Below are positions 24,067 through 34,832 of a stretch of 50,906 bases of DNA, piece by piece. Under the pieces are notes generated by a model. The model worked only from the letters and a program-made list of their open reading frames with translations, searched no databases and was not told the DNA's origin. Source of the DNA: Spirogloea muscicola (Eukaryota > Streptophyta > Zygnematophyceae > Spirogloeales > Spirogloeaceae); contig WELB01000202.1 in assembly GCA_009602725.1 (NCBI GenBank), forward strand, positions 92,784-143,689. The letters run 5' to 3'. The first letter of the stretch is position 1. Every line of letters starts with the position of its first letter. Made by a program: the position numbers and the translations under genes.

Positions 24067-27000
24067 GAAGAAGAAAGTGCTCGCCCATTGAGAATAGGGG
24101 CTGGAACAACCAGCCCGAAAAAGAATGAACAGAGTACGAGAAGGGGGCCAGGGGAAGCGCTAAGTAACAGAAACAAAGCTGCTACGAGACACTCAGTAAC
24201 CCCTGCTAAGCAGCCGCAGATCAGAGATGCTGGGCTCCTGGAAGTGGGTCCCCTGGCCAGAGCCAGAGGCAGCAGCGAGGGCTCTGCCGGCACGAAGGTG
24301 CAGCGCCCGGGCCATGGACCTCTGCAGCGAGACGGCCAGGCGCATTCGATACACTTGCGCCAGCGACCCGGCTGCAGGGAAGTCAACCGGCTCCCCATGG
24401 AAGCGCCGGGCGATGGTGTGGCGGGCGAGCTGGGTGAGCAGCTCGAGCCACCGAGCGCCCAGCGCCCCATGTGTGTCGATGGCCAACGGGAAGAACTCGT
24501 CTTCCCGCGGATGATCCGCGTACTTCAGCTCTTTGGCCCGAGCAGCGCAGGCGACCGCATACCCAGCCGTGGTGGCACATTTGGCTGGGTGTGAGCGGTC
24601 ATAGGCATCAGTAGTCACCACGTCCAGGAGAAGACGTGGCCCGCCGGCCTGTCGGGTGGCCACCAGGTCTACACGCCTGGCATGGAGACCGTCGGCCCTG
24701 TGCTGGATTGGCATGATTCCGGAGTGCTCTGCTGCCACGGAGAAACCAGCCTCCAACAGGATGCCATGCATTACGTCGCGGAGGCGGTCGTGGGCCGCTG
24801 TCCGCTCTCCGCCGTGGGAACAGCGCAGAACATGAGCAGCCAGCTCTCCAGGCTCGGTCCCGCGCTCGCCACACTCACATTGACGCACACCCTGGAGACA
24901 TGGCGGCAGTAGGCCCAGGAGCCGGTGGACGGCACTTCGGAATACCTCGTCCGGGAGGGTGAGGGCGTCGTAGAGGGGGAGGGCCTGGAGCCACGCCGCA
25001 GCCCCCGGGGAAGAGGCCGAGTGGAGTCTCGCGCGCCCGCGCAAGTCGGCCTCGGGGAGCTGGAGCACGGCGGTGGTGTAGGCGGCCTTGTCGACCACTG
25101 CCGCGATGCGCGCTTGGACGCGCAAGTCGGCGGTGTGCGCGAGGTGCGCAAAGGATACCGCCTGGCCGGCCAGGTCCGGGTGCGCCGCGAGCAGCTCCTG
25201 GTGGGCGGAGCGAAGCGACACCTGGAACGGCAGCGGGCCCATGTCGACCTCCGCCACCGCCTGCTCCAGTGCCCGCCGGCCGTGGACCAAGAAGCGCTGG
25301 GCCACGGAGGCGGCAGTCTGCGCCCAGCTGCCGAGGTATGCCGCCCGGCAAGAACGAGCGAGCGGGCGCAGGCCGAGACCACCGTGGCTGAGGGGTAGCG
25401 CCGCCTGGTGGATAGCTGCTGGCGACTGGAGGAAGCCCTGGTGGCGGACCAGGGCCGCCAAGCTCGCCACCATGCTTGCATCGAAATCTGCATACGCTGC
25501 CAACGCCCCAGGGGACGGCGGAGTGGCCCGCGTCAGGTACTGGGGCCGCTGCCCAATGGCCCTGGTCAACATGGCCAGCGATAGTTGCATGTCGTCCAGC
25601 TCGGGAAGCCGGGCCGCAGGCTGAAGGTGCTCCGCCAGGCGGGCTCGCAGCTGCCCCTCCACGAAGGACGGCGCGCCGATGGGGACCCCCAGCAGGGTGA
25701 AGCCATCTGCTGGAGTTTGGCAGCCGGTGGGCAGCGTCAGGTTGGGTGGGAGGCCGCTGGGAGACCAGGCCGCGCACTTTGACGCCCGGGTGGACAGGCC
25801 GAGGGTGGCCAGCTGCAGCTCAAGGGTGATGAAGGCCGCCGCCACGTCTTCCGGAGGGCCGACGATGGTGGTGTCGTCCGCGAAGGAGGGGAGTAGGACT
25901 CCTGGGTGTGCCGCGGCGGTTGCCTGCAGGGCCCGGTGGTGAGCGAGCGCAAAGTAGAAGCCGGCGAGGGGGTCTCCTTGCCGCGTGCCCGCTTGGGACT
26001 GCAGGACCTCCACTTGATCTCCCCCTGTCCGCCAGAGGAGGTCGCTGGGCTGACCGTACCCCAAGCGGAAAAAGGGTACCAGGGAGGGGAAGGATGCCCG
26101 GAGCTCCTCCGCAATGCTGGCGCGCTCCACAGTGTTGAAGGCATTCTTCACGTCAACGGCCAGCACCAGCCACCCCGGGTGCTGGTCCAAGGTCGCACGA
26201 ACCCCATGGACGACGGCCTCGCCCCCACTCCGCAGCCCCGCGCCGTACTGGTGTGGCGCCATGTGCACCTGCGCCGGCCCCGCATGCTGCTGCCAGAGTA
26301 CGCGGCTCACCAGGCGGTACAGGACCTCCCCAATGGCAATGGGCCTGACTCCCCCGCTCGGCTTGTCGAGGGCGAGCAGCGTGCTGGTGCACAGTACGCC
26401 GCGGATGCTGGCCGGCACATTGTCGCGGGCCATATGCTGGCAGATCTGCAGCAGCGCGTTGAAGTCTGTTGCCTCACCCTCAAGGAAGATCTCCCGCAGG
26501 TGCTCAGTTAGCATGCGGGAGGGGCCGCCGGCGGCTGCGCGACGGCTGGTCTGGAGAGCCTTCATGAGGGCGTCGGCGTCCAAGACCACCTCCTCCGGCG
26601 GGGCGAACGCGGCCAACCACGGTGGCAGGGGGGAGCTGGACGGGGGGTGGAGGGAGTCCAGAGCCGCCCGGGTTGCCGCATTGGTCGGCGCCAGCATCGC
26701 ATCGTCCAGGGCCTGCACAGCCCGGGAGAGCTCGCCCGCGTGGCCGTAGCGAAGAGCCCTGCGGACGCTGGCGGCCCGGTCGTGTGTTGCCCCTCGACCA
26801 CCACGGTTGGCTTCGGATGCCGCCACGGCTGCGTCGTGCCTCGCCAGGAGCTCCTCCCAGTGCCCGCTCTCGAACAACTGGACGCGTTCCAAGAGGGGCT
26901 GCTGGCCCTGCTTGCGGCTGTCGAGAGAGACCCGCCCGAGCAACAGCCGGGGGAAGAGGATGAACAGCTTCCACGCCGCCTCGTCTCTGTGGTCCACGAC

Positions 27001-27640
27001 GATCCGCTGTGTCACCGGGCGGAGCGCGCGGCGGAGGTGTGGGCGTGCCCAGCGTGGAACATGGCGTAGGAGCGGCAGGGCCGCCTGGCGGTGAACTGCG
27101 GCCAGGTCAAGGTCGGCCTGCCACTGCCAGTGGTGAGGCGTGGGCGGGGACGGCGCGGGAGGCCTGCCTGGTCTGCCCCGACGACCACCCGCCGCCGCTG
27201 CGCTCCGCGCCTGCTCCGCACGGTTGATGTTGCCCGCGCAAGTTCGCTGGTGGTTGGACCGGCCGGACCGCGTGGTGAAGGTCCTCTGGCAAAGCTGGCA
27301 CCGAGGCGGGTCGGGCGAGGGAGGAGAGGGCGACGGCGGTGGAGCCGGCTCGCTCGGCGGGGGTGGAGGCGGCGGAGATGGGGGGGGCGTCGATGGCGCC
27401 GACTGTGGAAGGCTGGGCGGCTCGAGAGGCGGGATGGCGGATGATCGGGAAGGCGGCGTCGGAGGAGGTGGGGGCGGTGGGGACGTCGGCGGCTGTGGTG
27501 ACGTGGGAAGGGGCCCGGCGCAGCTGGTCGTGCGTACGAGCCGCGGCGGCGGCGGCGCGGGGGAGGGGGCCGGCAGGCGGGAGCCGGGGGGCTGGGATTG
27601 CCGGGCAAGCCCCCGTAGTGGTCAACACGTTCTCCGGCCC
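24067..27640 (-). mobile_element. LINE retrotransposon, restriction-like-endonuclease type
   Basis: The longest element copy: one long reading frame, a 126-bp 3' UTR and a terminal tail hairpin (24105..24125) ending near 24067 at AAGAAGAAAGTGC in plus sense. The 5' boundary is uncertain. Coding potential stops at 27621, and the sequence from about 27636 is a plus-orientation LINE tail, so the 5' end is either truncated or joined to older repeat DNA. I found no target-site duplication for this copy. Confidence 0.85.
24193..27621 (-). CDS. LINE polyprotein: C2H2 finger, reverse transcriptase, RLE endonuclease
   Basis: The frame is open from 27621 to the stop at 24193 (about 1142 codons). No ATG occurs near its 5' end; the first GTG is at 27015, so annotations starting there would lose about 200 residues. 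Order: a Pro/Ser/Thr-rich segment; a C2H2 finger with CQLCQRTFTTRSGRSNHQRT (about 27300..27240); a reverse transcriptase with DVKNAFNTVERASI, GTRQGDPLAGFYFAL and FADDTT (in place of YADD); then a Cys/His knuckle (CECGERG...HVLRCSHGG) and a PD-(D/E)xK-like region (RRVDLVA...LLLDVVTTD). This is the layout of R2/NeSL/CRE-type LINEs, which often target specific sites. There is no internal stop or frameshift. Catalytic activity is inferred. The C-terminus, ISDLRLLSRGY, recurs in many fragments nearby. Confidence 0.88.
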   Translation of the reverse strand, partial: PLRGLARQSQPPGSRLPAPSPAPPPPRLVRTTSCAGPLPTSPQPPTSPPPPPPPTPPSRSSAIPPLEPPSLPQSAPSTPPPSPPPPPPPSEPAPPPSPSPPSPDPPRCQLCQRTFTTRSGRSNHQRTCAGNINRAEQARSAAAAGGRRGRPGRPPAPSPPTPHHWQWQADLDLAAVHRQAALPLLRHVPRWARPHLRRALRPVTQRIVVDHRDEAAWKLFILFPRLLLGRVSLDSRKQGQQPLLERVQLFESGHWEELLARHDAAVAASEANRGGRGATHDRAASVRRALRYGHAGELSRAVQALDDAMLAPTNAATRAALDSLHPPSSSPLPPWLAAFAPPEEVVLDADALMKALQTSRRAAAGGPSRMLTEHLREIFLEGEATDFNALLQICQHMARDNVPASIRGVLCTSTLLALDKPSGGVRPIAIGEVLYRLVSRVLWQQHAGPAQVHMAPHQYGAGLRSGGEAVVHGVRATLDQHPGWLVLAVDVKNAFNTVERASIAEELRASFPSLVPFFRLGYGQPSDLLWRTGGDQVEVLQSQAGTRQGDPLAGFYFALAHHRALQATAAAHPGVLLPSFADDTTIVGPPEDVAAAFITLELQLATLGLSTRASKCAAWSPSGLPPNLTLPTGCQTPADGFTLLGVPIGAPSFVEGQLRARLAEHLQPAARLPELDDMQLSLAMLTRAIGQRPQYLTRATPPSPGALAAYADFDASMVASLAALVRHQGFLQSPAAIHQAALPLSHGGLGLRPLARSCRAAYLGSWAQTAASVAQRFLVHGRRALEQAVAEVDMGPLPFQVSLRSAHQELLAAHPDLAGQAVSFAHLAHTADLRVQARIAAVVDKAAYTTAVLQLPEADLRGRARLHSASSPGAAAWLQALPLYDALTLPDEVFRSAVHRLLGLLPPCLQGVRQCECGERGTEPGELAAHVLRCSHGGERTAAHDRLRDVMHGILLEAGFSVAAEHSGIMPIQHRADGLHARRVDLVATRQAGGPRLLLDVVTTDAYDRSHPAKCATTAGYAVACAARAKELKYADHPREDEFFPLAIDTHGALGARWLELLTQLARHTIARRFHGEPVDFPAAGSLAQVYRMRLAVSLQRSMARALHLRAGRALAAASGSGQGTHFQEPSISDLRLLSRGY

Positions 27641-28230
27641 CTCTAGACATTGTCCATTCTTTTTGGGCTGGCTTTGTGGGCGAGCACCTACTTCTAGACC
27701 ACGCTGTGGGCTGGCATCTCAACAGCCTCGCCCCCTGCGAAAGAGCTGCTACTTGTGGACCTGGCTCATTTTTTTGTGGGCTGGCTTTTACCCTGCAAAG
27801 AGCCTAGTTCTCTGCTCAGACCTCGTTCTTCCCTTTGGGCTGGCCTCTCACAGCCATTGCTGTGCATCGGAAGGACTCTTCCTCTCTTTCTTTTGGGCTG
27901 GCCTCTCACTTAGCACTTAGTCCCCTGCTTTCTGCGCCATTCGGCTCTTCTTGACCTTGTCCATTCCTTTTGGGCTGGCTTCTCCCAGCCACCAGTCAAT
28001 TCGGCCGCGCTTTTCTCACACAGGAGAGCCACTTTCCTTTTTTCCTCACAGCCATCGCCCTCTACTGGAAGACTCTAATCTCTCTTACAGGCACTGCCTT
28101 ACATTGCATAAGCTGTTATTTTCTTCTATAAAACCCTGTTCATTCAGTTGGGCCTTTGGACCTTGTCATTTTCCCTGAGCGGGCTTTTCACAGCCGTCGC
28201 CCCCCTGGGAAGAGCCCTTTTCTTTCGCAG
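27640..28230 (+). repeat. Array of plus-orientation LINE tail segments
   Basis: About six partial tails in a row, each starting with T-rich sequence and GGGCTGG, for example near 27657, 27705, 27775, 27835, 27893 and 27970. Spacing is irregular (roughly 50-80 bp) and most are diverged. They point away from the minus-strand LINE. A segment at 27990..28016 matches 23972..23998 perfectly in inverted orientation. Confidence 0.7.
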
Positions 28231-28309
28231 CCCTTGCACTATCGGGAGGTTACCTTAGCCACTTTATCATAAGCTTCGTTGGACGTAGCCCCACTTTCTG
28301 CACTAGCTT

Positions 28310-28530
28310 TGCCTGAACAGTGCATTGGGGTAGATTGGCCTCCCTTTCATGTGAAAACGCACCGCGCGCGTGCCTTATCTCCCTCGGGAAGAGGAATGCA
28401 GTGTGTATTGAGCGGTTGGAAAAGAAAGTGGCTCTCTCAATGGGGGCAAGGGCTGTGAAAAGCCAGCCCAAGAGCGGTTGGAGGGCCTGAGTGGCCAAGT
28501 ACAGTGGCAAGCACAGTGACAGATTGTACA
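28310..28530. repeat. SINE-like repeat and inverted tail
   Basis: 28313..28378 (GCCTGAACAGTGCATTGG ... CACCGCGCGCGTGCCTTA) belongs to the short repeat family also seen at 39490, 48030, 48098 and 48560. It is followed by a minus-orientation LINE tail at 28436..28482 (GGGCTGTGAAAAGCCAGCCC) and a block (GAGTGGCCAAGTACAGTGGC) shared with 35500..35535. Confidence 0.6.
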
Positions 28531-29133
28531 TCCACCTGCTGCAATGCTGACGCTCGGTAAGCACGAGTCGGCACGTCAATCGGGCCGCACGTGGGGCTTG
28601 AGTGGGCGGGCGTGCTGGGGGCCCAACCATGCGCATTGATGTGGAGGGCGGGGGGATCGATTCTCCCCACATGCGCGCCGTGCGCCCACGTCCGCCCGCC
28701 CGCCCCGCGCCCCCCCGGCCACCCCCCCCGCGGCTCGCCCGCGGCCACGCCGCGCCCCACTTGTGGCTCCGCTGACCTCGTCACGAACACCCATCTATCT
28801 GTATCCTCCATCTGATGCGCATCTGTCGATGTCCTTGCCTCCGTAATGTGGGCACTCAGGCCCGCCATCACCTTCAGGCCACTGGCCTGCGCAGCGGGGT
28901 TGCTCGTCCTCCCCTCAGCTCATCTGATATCTACTTCCCTTACAATCCATTTCCCACCATCTGGCCTTCACAGCCGGCCCTGTTCATGTCGGCAGCCGCA
29001 GCCTCTCTCCTGCTCCTGCGCTCCTCCGCCCTCACTCCCACCATTTGCCTTGTGCCGCCGTCGCTGCGCTCGTCCCGCCCCGACATCCCTGCTCCTAGCA
29101 TTCCCGAGAACCCCCGTTTGCCGCTCTGCCGCC
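28531..29133. other. GC-rich upstream region of the USP gene
   Basis: It contains a very C-rich stretch (28690..28745) and pyrimidine-rich sequence before the start codon at 29134. This is probably promoter and 5' UTR; no gene is supported. Confidence 0.35.
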
Positions 29134-31135
29134 ATGACGCTCCGCTTCGCCTGCTCCGCCGCCCGAGAGGCCAAGCCCGACACCATCCTGATCGCCGTCG
29201 GCAGCGACCCGGAGGCCAGCATGACAACCATCCGCTGGGTGCTCACCAACCTCCGCAAGCCGAACGACCTCATCACGCTGCTCTATGTCGTCAGCAGGGT
29301 GCCAGTCGAAGGTGAGCTGCGGCTGCCTTGCTCCTACTACAGGACGGTCCGGACCTCTCCCTACAAGTCGTGCTCTTTCAGCCATTACTGATGTTGGGTT
29401 CTTGGAGTAGACCTTGGTGAGGATGGTGCCCCTCATTGCTCGCATAGGCAACCTGTGCTGTAATCTCAGTAGTCAATTCGTACACTGACTACACGGCCCA
29501 GCATTCCCAAAGTAGCGTGTTGTTGCACCAACCAAGGCTGCCCACAGCAAGACTGTCATGCAGCACCTCTGGATCTTGTGCATGCTGGCAAAGCTTGTGC
29601 TCATCTGGGTAGGCGACCACCCATGTGAGCAGAATCTGGTGATACTGACAGCCCAATCTGTGTACCTGCAGGGAGAAGGTGGGTGAAAGTAAGCCGCGCA
29701 AGACTTGATGGCTTGGGAGAGCACATCCGGAATGTCATCCAACCATATCTGCATCAGCTCAGAACCCTCTGTGAAAAACTTTTCGTAAGTGCCCCACGCC
29801 CCTCTTACCTATCTGCCATGAGGATTAGTGAGTATCCGGACCTTTGCCCCTGCTTACTTGCTGTTGTGTGCTCACTTCATGGGCAAGCCACTGCGTACCC
29901 TCATTCTCTGCAGGTTTGACCATGAAATCAGCTGCAAGCACTTGTTGACAGAGAACTTGACAATGCATGCCTTGGTCGGCAGATCCCGCACGTTGATATC
30001 AAGATTGGGATAAATAACGACAAAGGGGAGGGCATTGTGGAGCACATGAAGCTTCAGGAGACCACAAAGCTCGTGCTAAGCTCACCAATCACCTTCATGA
30101 GTCACTCCAGCCACCTTCTTTTCGGATCTAGCAATCAACCAACATGGTGAGCTTGTTATGCGCCATCTGCTTCGTAGCAAGTGCTGCAAGGAGATAGAGT
30201 GCTTGTGCGGAGTTATTGTAATCTCTTGGTGCATAGGAGGACCACATGATGGTTGTGTTGCTGGTCGAGGACCAAGCAACTTGCACATGTACATGCCTTT
30301 TGACTTCATGAGTACTATAAACAGGTCGCTTGGGCACTCGGTGGCACACTGCATCAAACATCGCTCCCGTACCACATCAATATACGTGCTTCAGAATGAT
30401 CAGCTCTTGTATCACAAAGGAGCAGTCAGTCACAAGGAGACAGTATCAATGCAATCTACTGCTGACACGAGTAGAGAAGGTACAACGATCACAATCAGCA
30501 TCCATATCCCTTCACCTGTCAGCAGTAGCTTGTGTGCTGGCTTTGTGTAGGAAAAGACATGAATCAGGCACAGCTTTTTGGCTCTTTGCGGTTGGCATGC
30601 TGCACTTGCCATAAGAGGAACAGCAGTGCAAGTGGTCTAATATGTTGTTTTTACTCATCTTGCAGACAATGCCCTGATGGCCGTACACAATCTCCAGGTG
30701 CCTGCTAAGCAAACAAAGTGGTCCAGCCCACCTGCCACCTGCCTTCCGTCGTTCCATTTGGAGGAGGGTAATGGTACTATTGCTCAACCACCGTGGGGGG
30801 AGTCCTTGACCCCGAAGTCAACCGCACTCGAGCGGCCGCCTCACCCCAGCCTCTCGTCTGGTGTCACGGCCAGCCTTGCTACTGTGCCGCGGTCAGGCCT
30901 TGCTAATACGACCTCTAAGTCCTGCCAGCCGCTGCCTCCCTACAGCCTATCCTCTCCGACGACAGTACGCCTTGCCGCTTCGGAGGAGTCAGGCTGTGCC
31001 AGTATCCATAGGGATGTGGATATGGAGGGCCCCAGGGACGAGTTGTGGTATACGCTCAGGCGGAGCATTGACACCCGGCAATCCATCGAAATGAGGCACA
31101 GCAAGAGCAGCAAGCCACTAGTCTCATGTAGATGA
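29134..31135 (+). CDS. Universal stress protein (UspA) domain protein
   Basis: Exon 1 (29134..29311) gives TILIAVGSDPEASMTTIRWV ... LITLLYVVSRVP, the beta1-alpha1-beta2 opening of the USP fold. Exon 2 is 29672..29784 (ARLDGLGEHIRNVIQPYLHQ). Exon 3 starts at 29932 (LQALVDRELDNAC ... VDIKIGINNDKGEGIVEHMK, TTKLVL). A further exon near 30250..30440 carries GRGPSNLHMY ... LGHSVAHCIKHRSRTTSIYV, the ATP-loop-like G-x2-G/S-x9-S region and last strand of USP domains. The final exon (about 30667..31135) is a Ser/Pro-rich tail of about 150 residues ending at a stop. The donor of exon 3 and the acceptor of exon 4 are not resolved. Similar USP domains occur alone or fused to kinases in plants; no kinase is seen here. 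Ligand and role are unknown. Confidence 0.72.
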
Positions 31136-32114
31136 GCCCTGATATCCAGTTTCATCAGAGGTCCAAGGGCCTTCCTACACCCAAATCGTCCTGCATCGAG
31201 TTGTCAATGTGTCGAGAAGTGCCTCAGCTTGATAAGTGTGCTCCGTCACCTTGGGTGCTCATACATTTAGGAACCATAAAGTCACCCACATTCATTGGCA
31301 TAATCCCATTACAAGCTTCCTGCAGGTTCCCTTATACTTATTGCTACATACATTTACTACAGACGGTTAATTTATACACCAGCAATTCTCAAACCGATCA
31401 ACTGCACCTGTAATTATCCCCATTTTTTCTTGCTGATGTATACGATTCAAAGACATACCAACCAGATGTCGATTACTCCTGACACCTGGAGTGGAGGAGG
31501 CTCATTGCTTGTGGGGAATTGTGCCTTCGATTTGTAATACTGGGTGGTGCTTCCATGGACCTAGCAATTCTCAGGCATATAAGGGCACGTCCAAGTTGAG
31601 ATTCTTTTGCAGAGTCACCGACTCTTGTTGTGATGGACATACACCGAGTACATGCAAAAGCATCCTGATTTGCACCTCAAGGAACTGTGTGCAAGTAGTC
31701 TGGGTTGTGCAGCTGCAAATGGACATTCAATCTTGCCTGTGTTTTCCGCGGATGTGCACCGAGTGCCCAAAGAGCAAGATGTACTTTAAAGAGCTAGCGT
31801 AATGGGCCCGTTAATACCATTATGATGAATGTGAGCATCACTGCCTGGCCATGTGAGGCCAATGTCCAGATGTTTAAATCAAGCCAGAACTTGCGATGCC
31901 AATGAAATGCGGGCCAACAGAATTCCTTCCTTGACACAGCAGCCTCACCCTACCTTTCAAGACCTGACTGTGACTGTTTGCTTTGTTTGCTTGTAATCTC
32001 CAAGCACACAGCAGACTAGCAGTGTCTGACATCTTTGATGCCATTGGCATACAGTCAGTGTGCAGTCTTGGTGGAAAGGATACATGTACGTCATTGGGCC
32101 CAGCATGAATGTGC
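31136..32114. other. Convergent spacer USP gene / HAD gene
   Basis: About 980 bp between facing stop codons. It is AT-richer than the genes. No repeat family of this window and no credible exon was found; it probably includes both 3' UTRs. Confidence 0.4.
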
Positions 32115-34206
32115 CTAATCTAGCTGGAGGATTGCAGCCTGCACATGGAGAGCATGCTCCACCTCGGCCCAATCTTTCACCCGCCCAATGAGTGGATGCT
32201 GCGGACCACACTCTGTCTTGCTCCACGCATAATCGAGGTTCCAGTCAAAGAGGAGGGCTCGGATGCCATGCTCGGCACACTCCACGGCATACCTTGGATT
32301 GTCATCAATAATTACGTCGATCCCAAGGGACCTGTTTGAAGAAGCCAGAGAGTTGAAAGCATGAGCATGAGCCATCTTGTCACATGAGCCATCTTGTCAC
32401 AATCCTGCTCGGAAACACTTAGACTATAATGCTCACTCCCACAAGATCCAACAATTGTCTAACGAGAAGCTGGTTACGACGAATATCTTGTTGTGAATGA
32501 CAATGACACCAAGTCTCACTGCACTGGGCAGCATTGAGGCTTTGGTGTTGCTATGGCCAAGTGCGCACTTCATTGAGCAATAGGTAAGCGGAGGACTTAC
32601 TTGCAAATCTCTGACTTAGGCCTTGCCACACCCTCCAGAGCAAAGTGATTACCGAAGTGGACAGCATCAAACGTTTGGGGAAAGTGTTTATTCAACCACT
32701 CCAGGGTTGGCTGTCTGATCACGTGCTGCCTGGACCTGCCATTGAAGGAGTGGCTGGGCGTCACATCTACGCATCAGGAACCAGCTGCGCCCAAACACCT
32801 AGCGCATGATGCGCCAAGTACCTAGCTCAAATTGCAGCAACGCAGCTCTTATGACAGCATAGTGCGCACTGCTTACGTGACAACAGTCAGCTGGCAGTAG
32901 GACGACAGTCTCTGAAGCGCCTCACGCGCGCCAGGAATAGGTGGGATGCCATTGTTGAAGTGGTCCGACTCAAAGAAAGCGTGAACCCGGTGGTTGGCTG
33001 CCAATTGCAGACAGAGCTGGCGATTGGAGAGAGCAAAAGCATGCAGTGCAGATAGTTGCTTTGCAGAGCAAGACAGTCAAAGTTGGTCGTTGAAAGAGAG
33101 CTGTCTTTCGTTATAGCTGTCATTGGCTTACAAAAGCCAAGGCAGCTCAACAGGACTTACCCTCCGCTTGAGTGCAGTCCCATATCTGGCAGGCCAGGCC
33201 AAGTGACAACAGGTAAGCCAGACGATTTGAGCATCAAGGAATGGTTCTAGACACGGAACTTGCCTTTTGACTAACAACAGGGAGAGCTCAGATCAAGGTG
33301 TATAAGCTGAGAACAACTTGCACAACCCGAATCTACGATGCAAATGCAAGAGAAAATTGCCAGAAGAGCATCGCGAGGCCAAAGTATTTCACTTGAGGGG
33401 CTCTTCAAGAAATCCAAGGGTCAATGACAGAAGGACCTAGCTGTTTGTAGCTCACACAAACGCACAAACCTCTCACCTTCATAAAATCGTAAACATGGAA
33501 CTCCGACAGGTCATGCTTGACGTTGTACGCCTCAGCGGTGAATGCATTCAACGTCGACAGGAAGCTCCCAAGCACTGCCATCGCGCCACAGCCCACCGAG
33601 AGCAGTCAAAACCCCTGACAGATACTGGCCAGCTGGGCTTCGGGCACACCATCCATCGCGCTGGACTGGGCACTTGCACACAGGTAGGTACACAGCTCAC
33701 GGCACGGTGACAGCGGAGGCCAGTCGTGCTGCCGCACCTTCGTCAACGTCCACGGCGACGTGCAGCTTCCGCGCGGCAGCCGGTTGGTGTCCCAGGCGGG
33801 ACACCGCGGCGGACAGGAGCTCGCCGGTCGCGGCGGCCGCGGCATCGGCGGCCTCGCCGGCGCCGTGCGAGGGGGCGGACGCCGGCGTGTCGNNNNNNNN
33901 NNNNNNNNNNNNNNNNNNNNNNNNNNNNNNNNNNNNNNNNNNNNNNNNNNNNNNNNNNNNNNNNNNNNNNNNNNNNNNNNNNNNNNNNNNNNNNNNNNNN
34001 NNNNNNNNNNNNNNNNNNNNNNNNNNNNNNNNNNNNNNNNNNNNNNNNNNNNNNNNNNNNNNNNNNNNNNNNNNNNNNNNNNNNNNNNNNGACGCCGGCG
34101 TGTCGGGGCGGGCCGTGAAGGACGACGGCGCCGGCGCGGGGGGCGCCAGGCGCTCGGTGTCGGCGCGCCTCGCAATGGCGACGGCGGCGCAGAGAGGCTC
34201 GAGTCG
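32115..34206 (-). CDS. HAD-superfamily hydrolase, NT5C-like
   Basis: Exons: first exon ending at 33738, then 33574..33477, 33016..32877, 32735..32601 and 32331..32115, all in phase. HAD motif I is LHVAVDVDEVLG (D-x-D) at the first junction. Then come FLSTLNAFTAEAYNV and SEFHVYDFMK, FFESDHFNNGIPPIPGAREA, LQRLSSYCQLTVVTSRQHVI (motif II, Thr/Ser), AVHFGNHFALEGVARPKSEI CK (motif III Lys), and IDVIIDDNPRYAVECAEHGI (motif IV acidic pair) with LLFDWN. The cap and motif order resemble cytosolic 5'(3')-deoxyribonucleotidase (NT5C) and its plant relatives, so a small phosphomonoesterase is likely; the substrate is not known. Upstream of the first motif the frame is Ala/Pro-rich and interrupted by the N gap, so the true start and length are unknown. 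A transit peptide there is possible. Confidence 0.82.
33893..34090. other. Assembly gap (198 N) inside the first HAD exon
   Basis: A run of N flanked on both sides by the same 15 bases, GACGCCGGCGTGTCG (33878..33892 and 34091..34105). The frame before and after the gap encodes the same short peptide (DTPAS). Confidence 0.95.
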
Positions 34207-34388
34207 TGGTGCTGGGACTGAGCCGACGACCCGGCCGCGGCGGCCGTCGCCGCTGCTGCGGCGAGCCGCGAATGCCGCGGCAGCGGGCCGCCGCCGCCGG
34301 CGCCGTCGCCGCCGCCGGCGTCGGGAGGGCGGGAGCGGCGGGAGTTGGTCAGCTGGGCCGCTTGGCGGCCAAGGTGACAGTGTGACGT

Positions 34389-34830
34389 TTAGTACCCACG
34401 GTTGAGCACATACAAATTCAAGTCTTTTGTAACCGAGGAGGCGGGCTGGCCCCCCCGTCTCGGAGCGACGCCGGGGTCGTTGTCAAGGCGCCTTCTCGAC
34501 GGGGCCGGTGGCGGCAGTGGCCAGCAACGGGCGGGCGAGCGACGCCAGGCGGGCGGCCGCAGAGGCGGCTTCTGGCGGCCCGAGAAGAAATTCGTGTATT
34601 TGATACAAACGAAGGCCAAATGGCCAAGAGGAGAAGTGGCCCTCCCAATGGGGCAAAGGGCTGCGAAAAGCCAGCCCAAAAAGAATTGATATAGGTTCGG
34701 AGGGGCCTACATGCGTGTAGCAGCCACAACGAGAAGGCGCGGGGTGCGTGCGCATGGAATGAAAGGGAGGCTGATTCAGGCCATAACATCATTCTCCGTC
34801 ATTTTGGCCCCCTCGAACCTATCTCGGGCT
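34389..34830 (-). repeat. Composite of SINE-like and LINE tail repeats
   Basis: At 34389..34410 the minus strand reads a LINE-like end (LNRGY, stop). 34595..34628 carries a 34-bp block shared with 35484..35517 (one mismatch). A minus-orientation LINE tail lies at 34645..34690 (GGGCTGCGAAAAGCCAGCCC), followed by the SINE-like block at 34720..34775 (GGCGCGGGGTGCGTGCGCAT). The order tail, spacer, GGCCCC, SINE-like block is the reverse complement of 36166..36290. Confidence 0.6.
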
Positions 34831-34832
34831 GG

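Noticed and set aside
27012-27722. 236-codon minus-strand frame rich in Arg/Pro overlapping the LINE 5' part
   Set aside because: It is out of frame with the C2H2 finger and reverse transcriptase; the other frame contains the conserved motifs and is open through the same region.
32360-32400. Short direct duplication CATGAGCCATCTTGTCA x2
   Set aside because: A local slippage duplication within the last HAD intron; no link to other features.
33542-34405. 287-codon plus-strand frame spanning the N gap
   Set aside because: Open only because N codons are not stops and the flanks are GC-rich; the opposite strand holds the HAD motif I exon.
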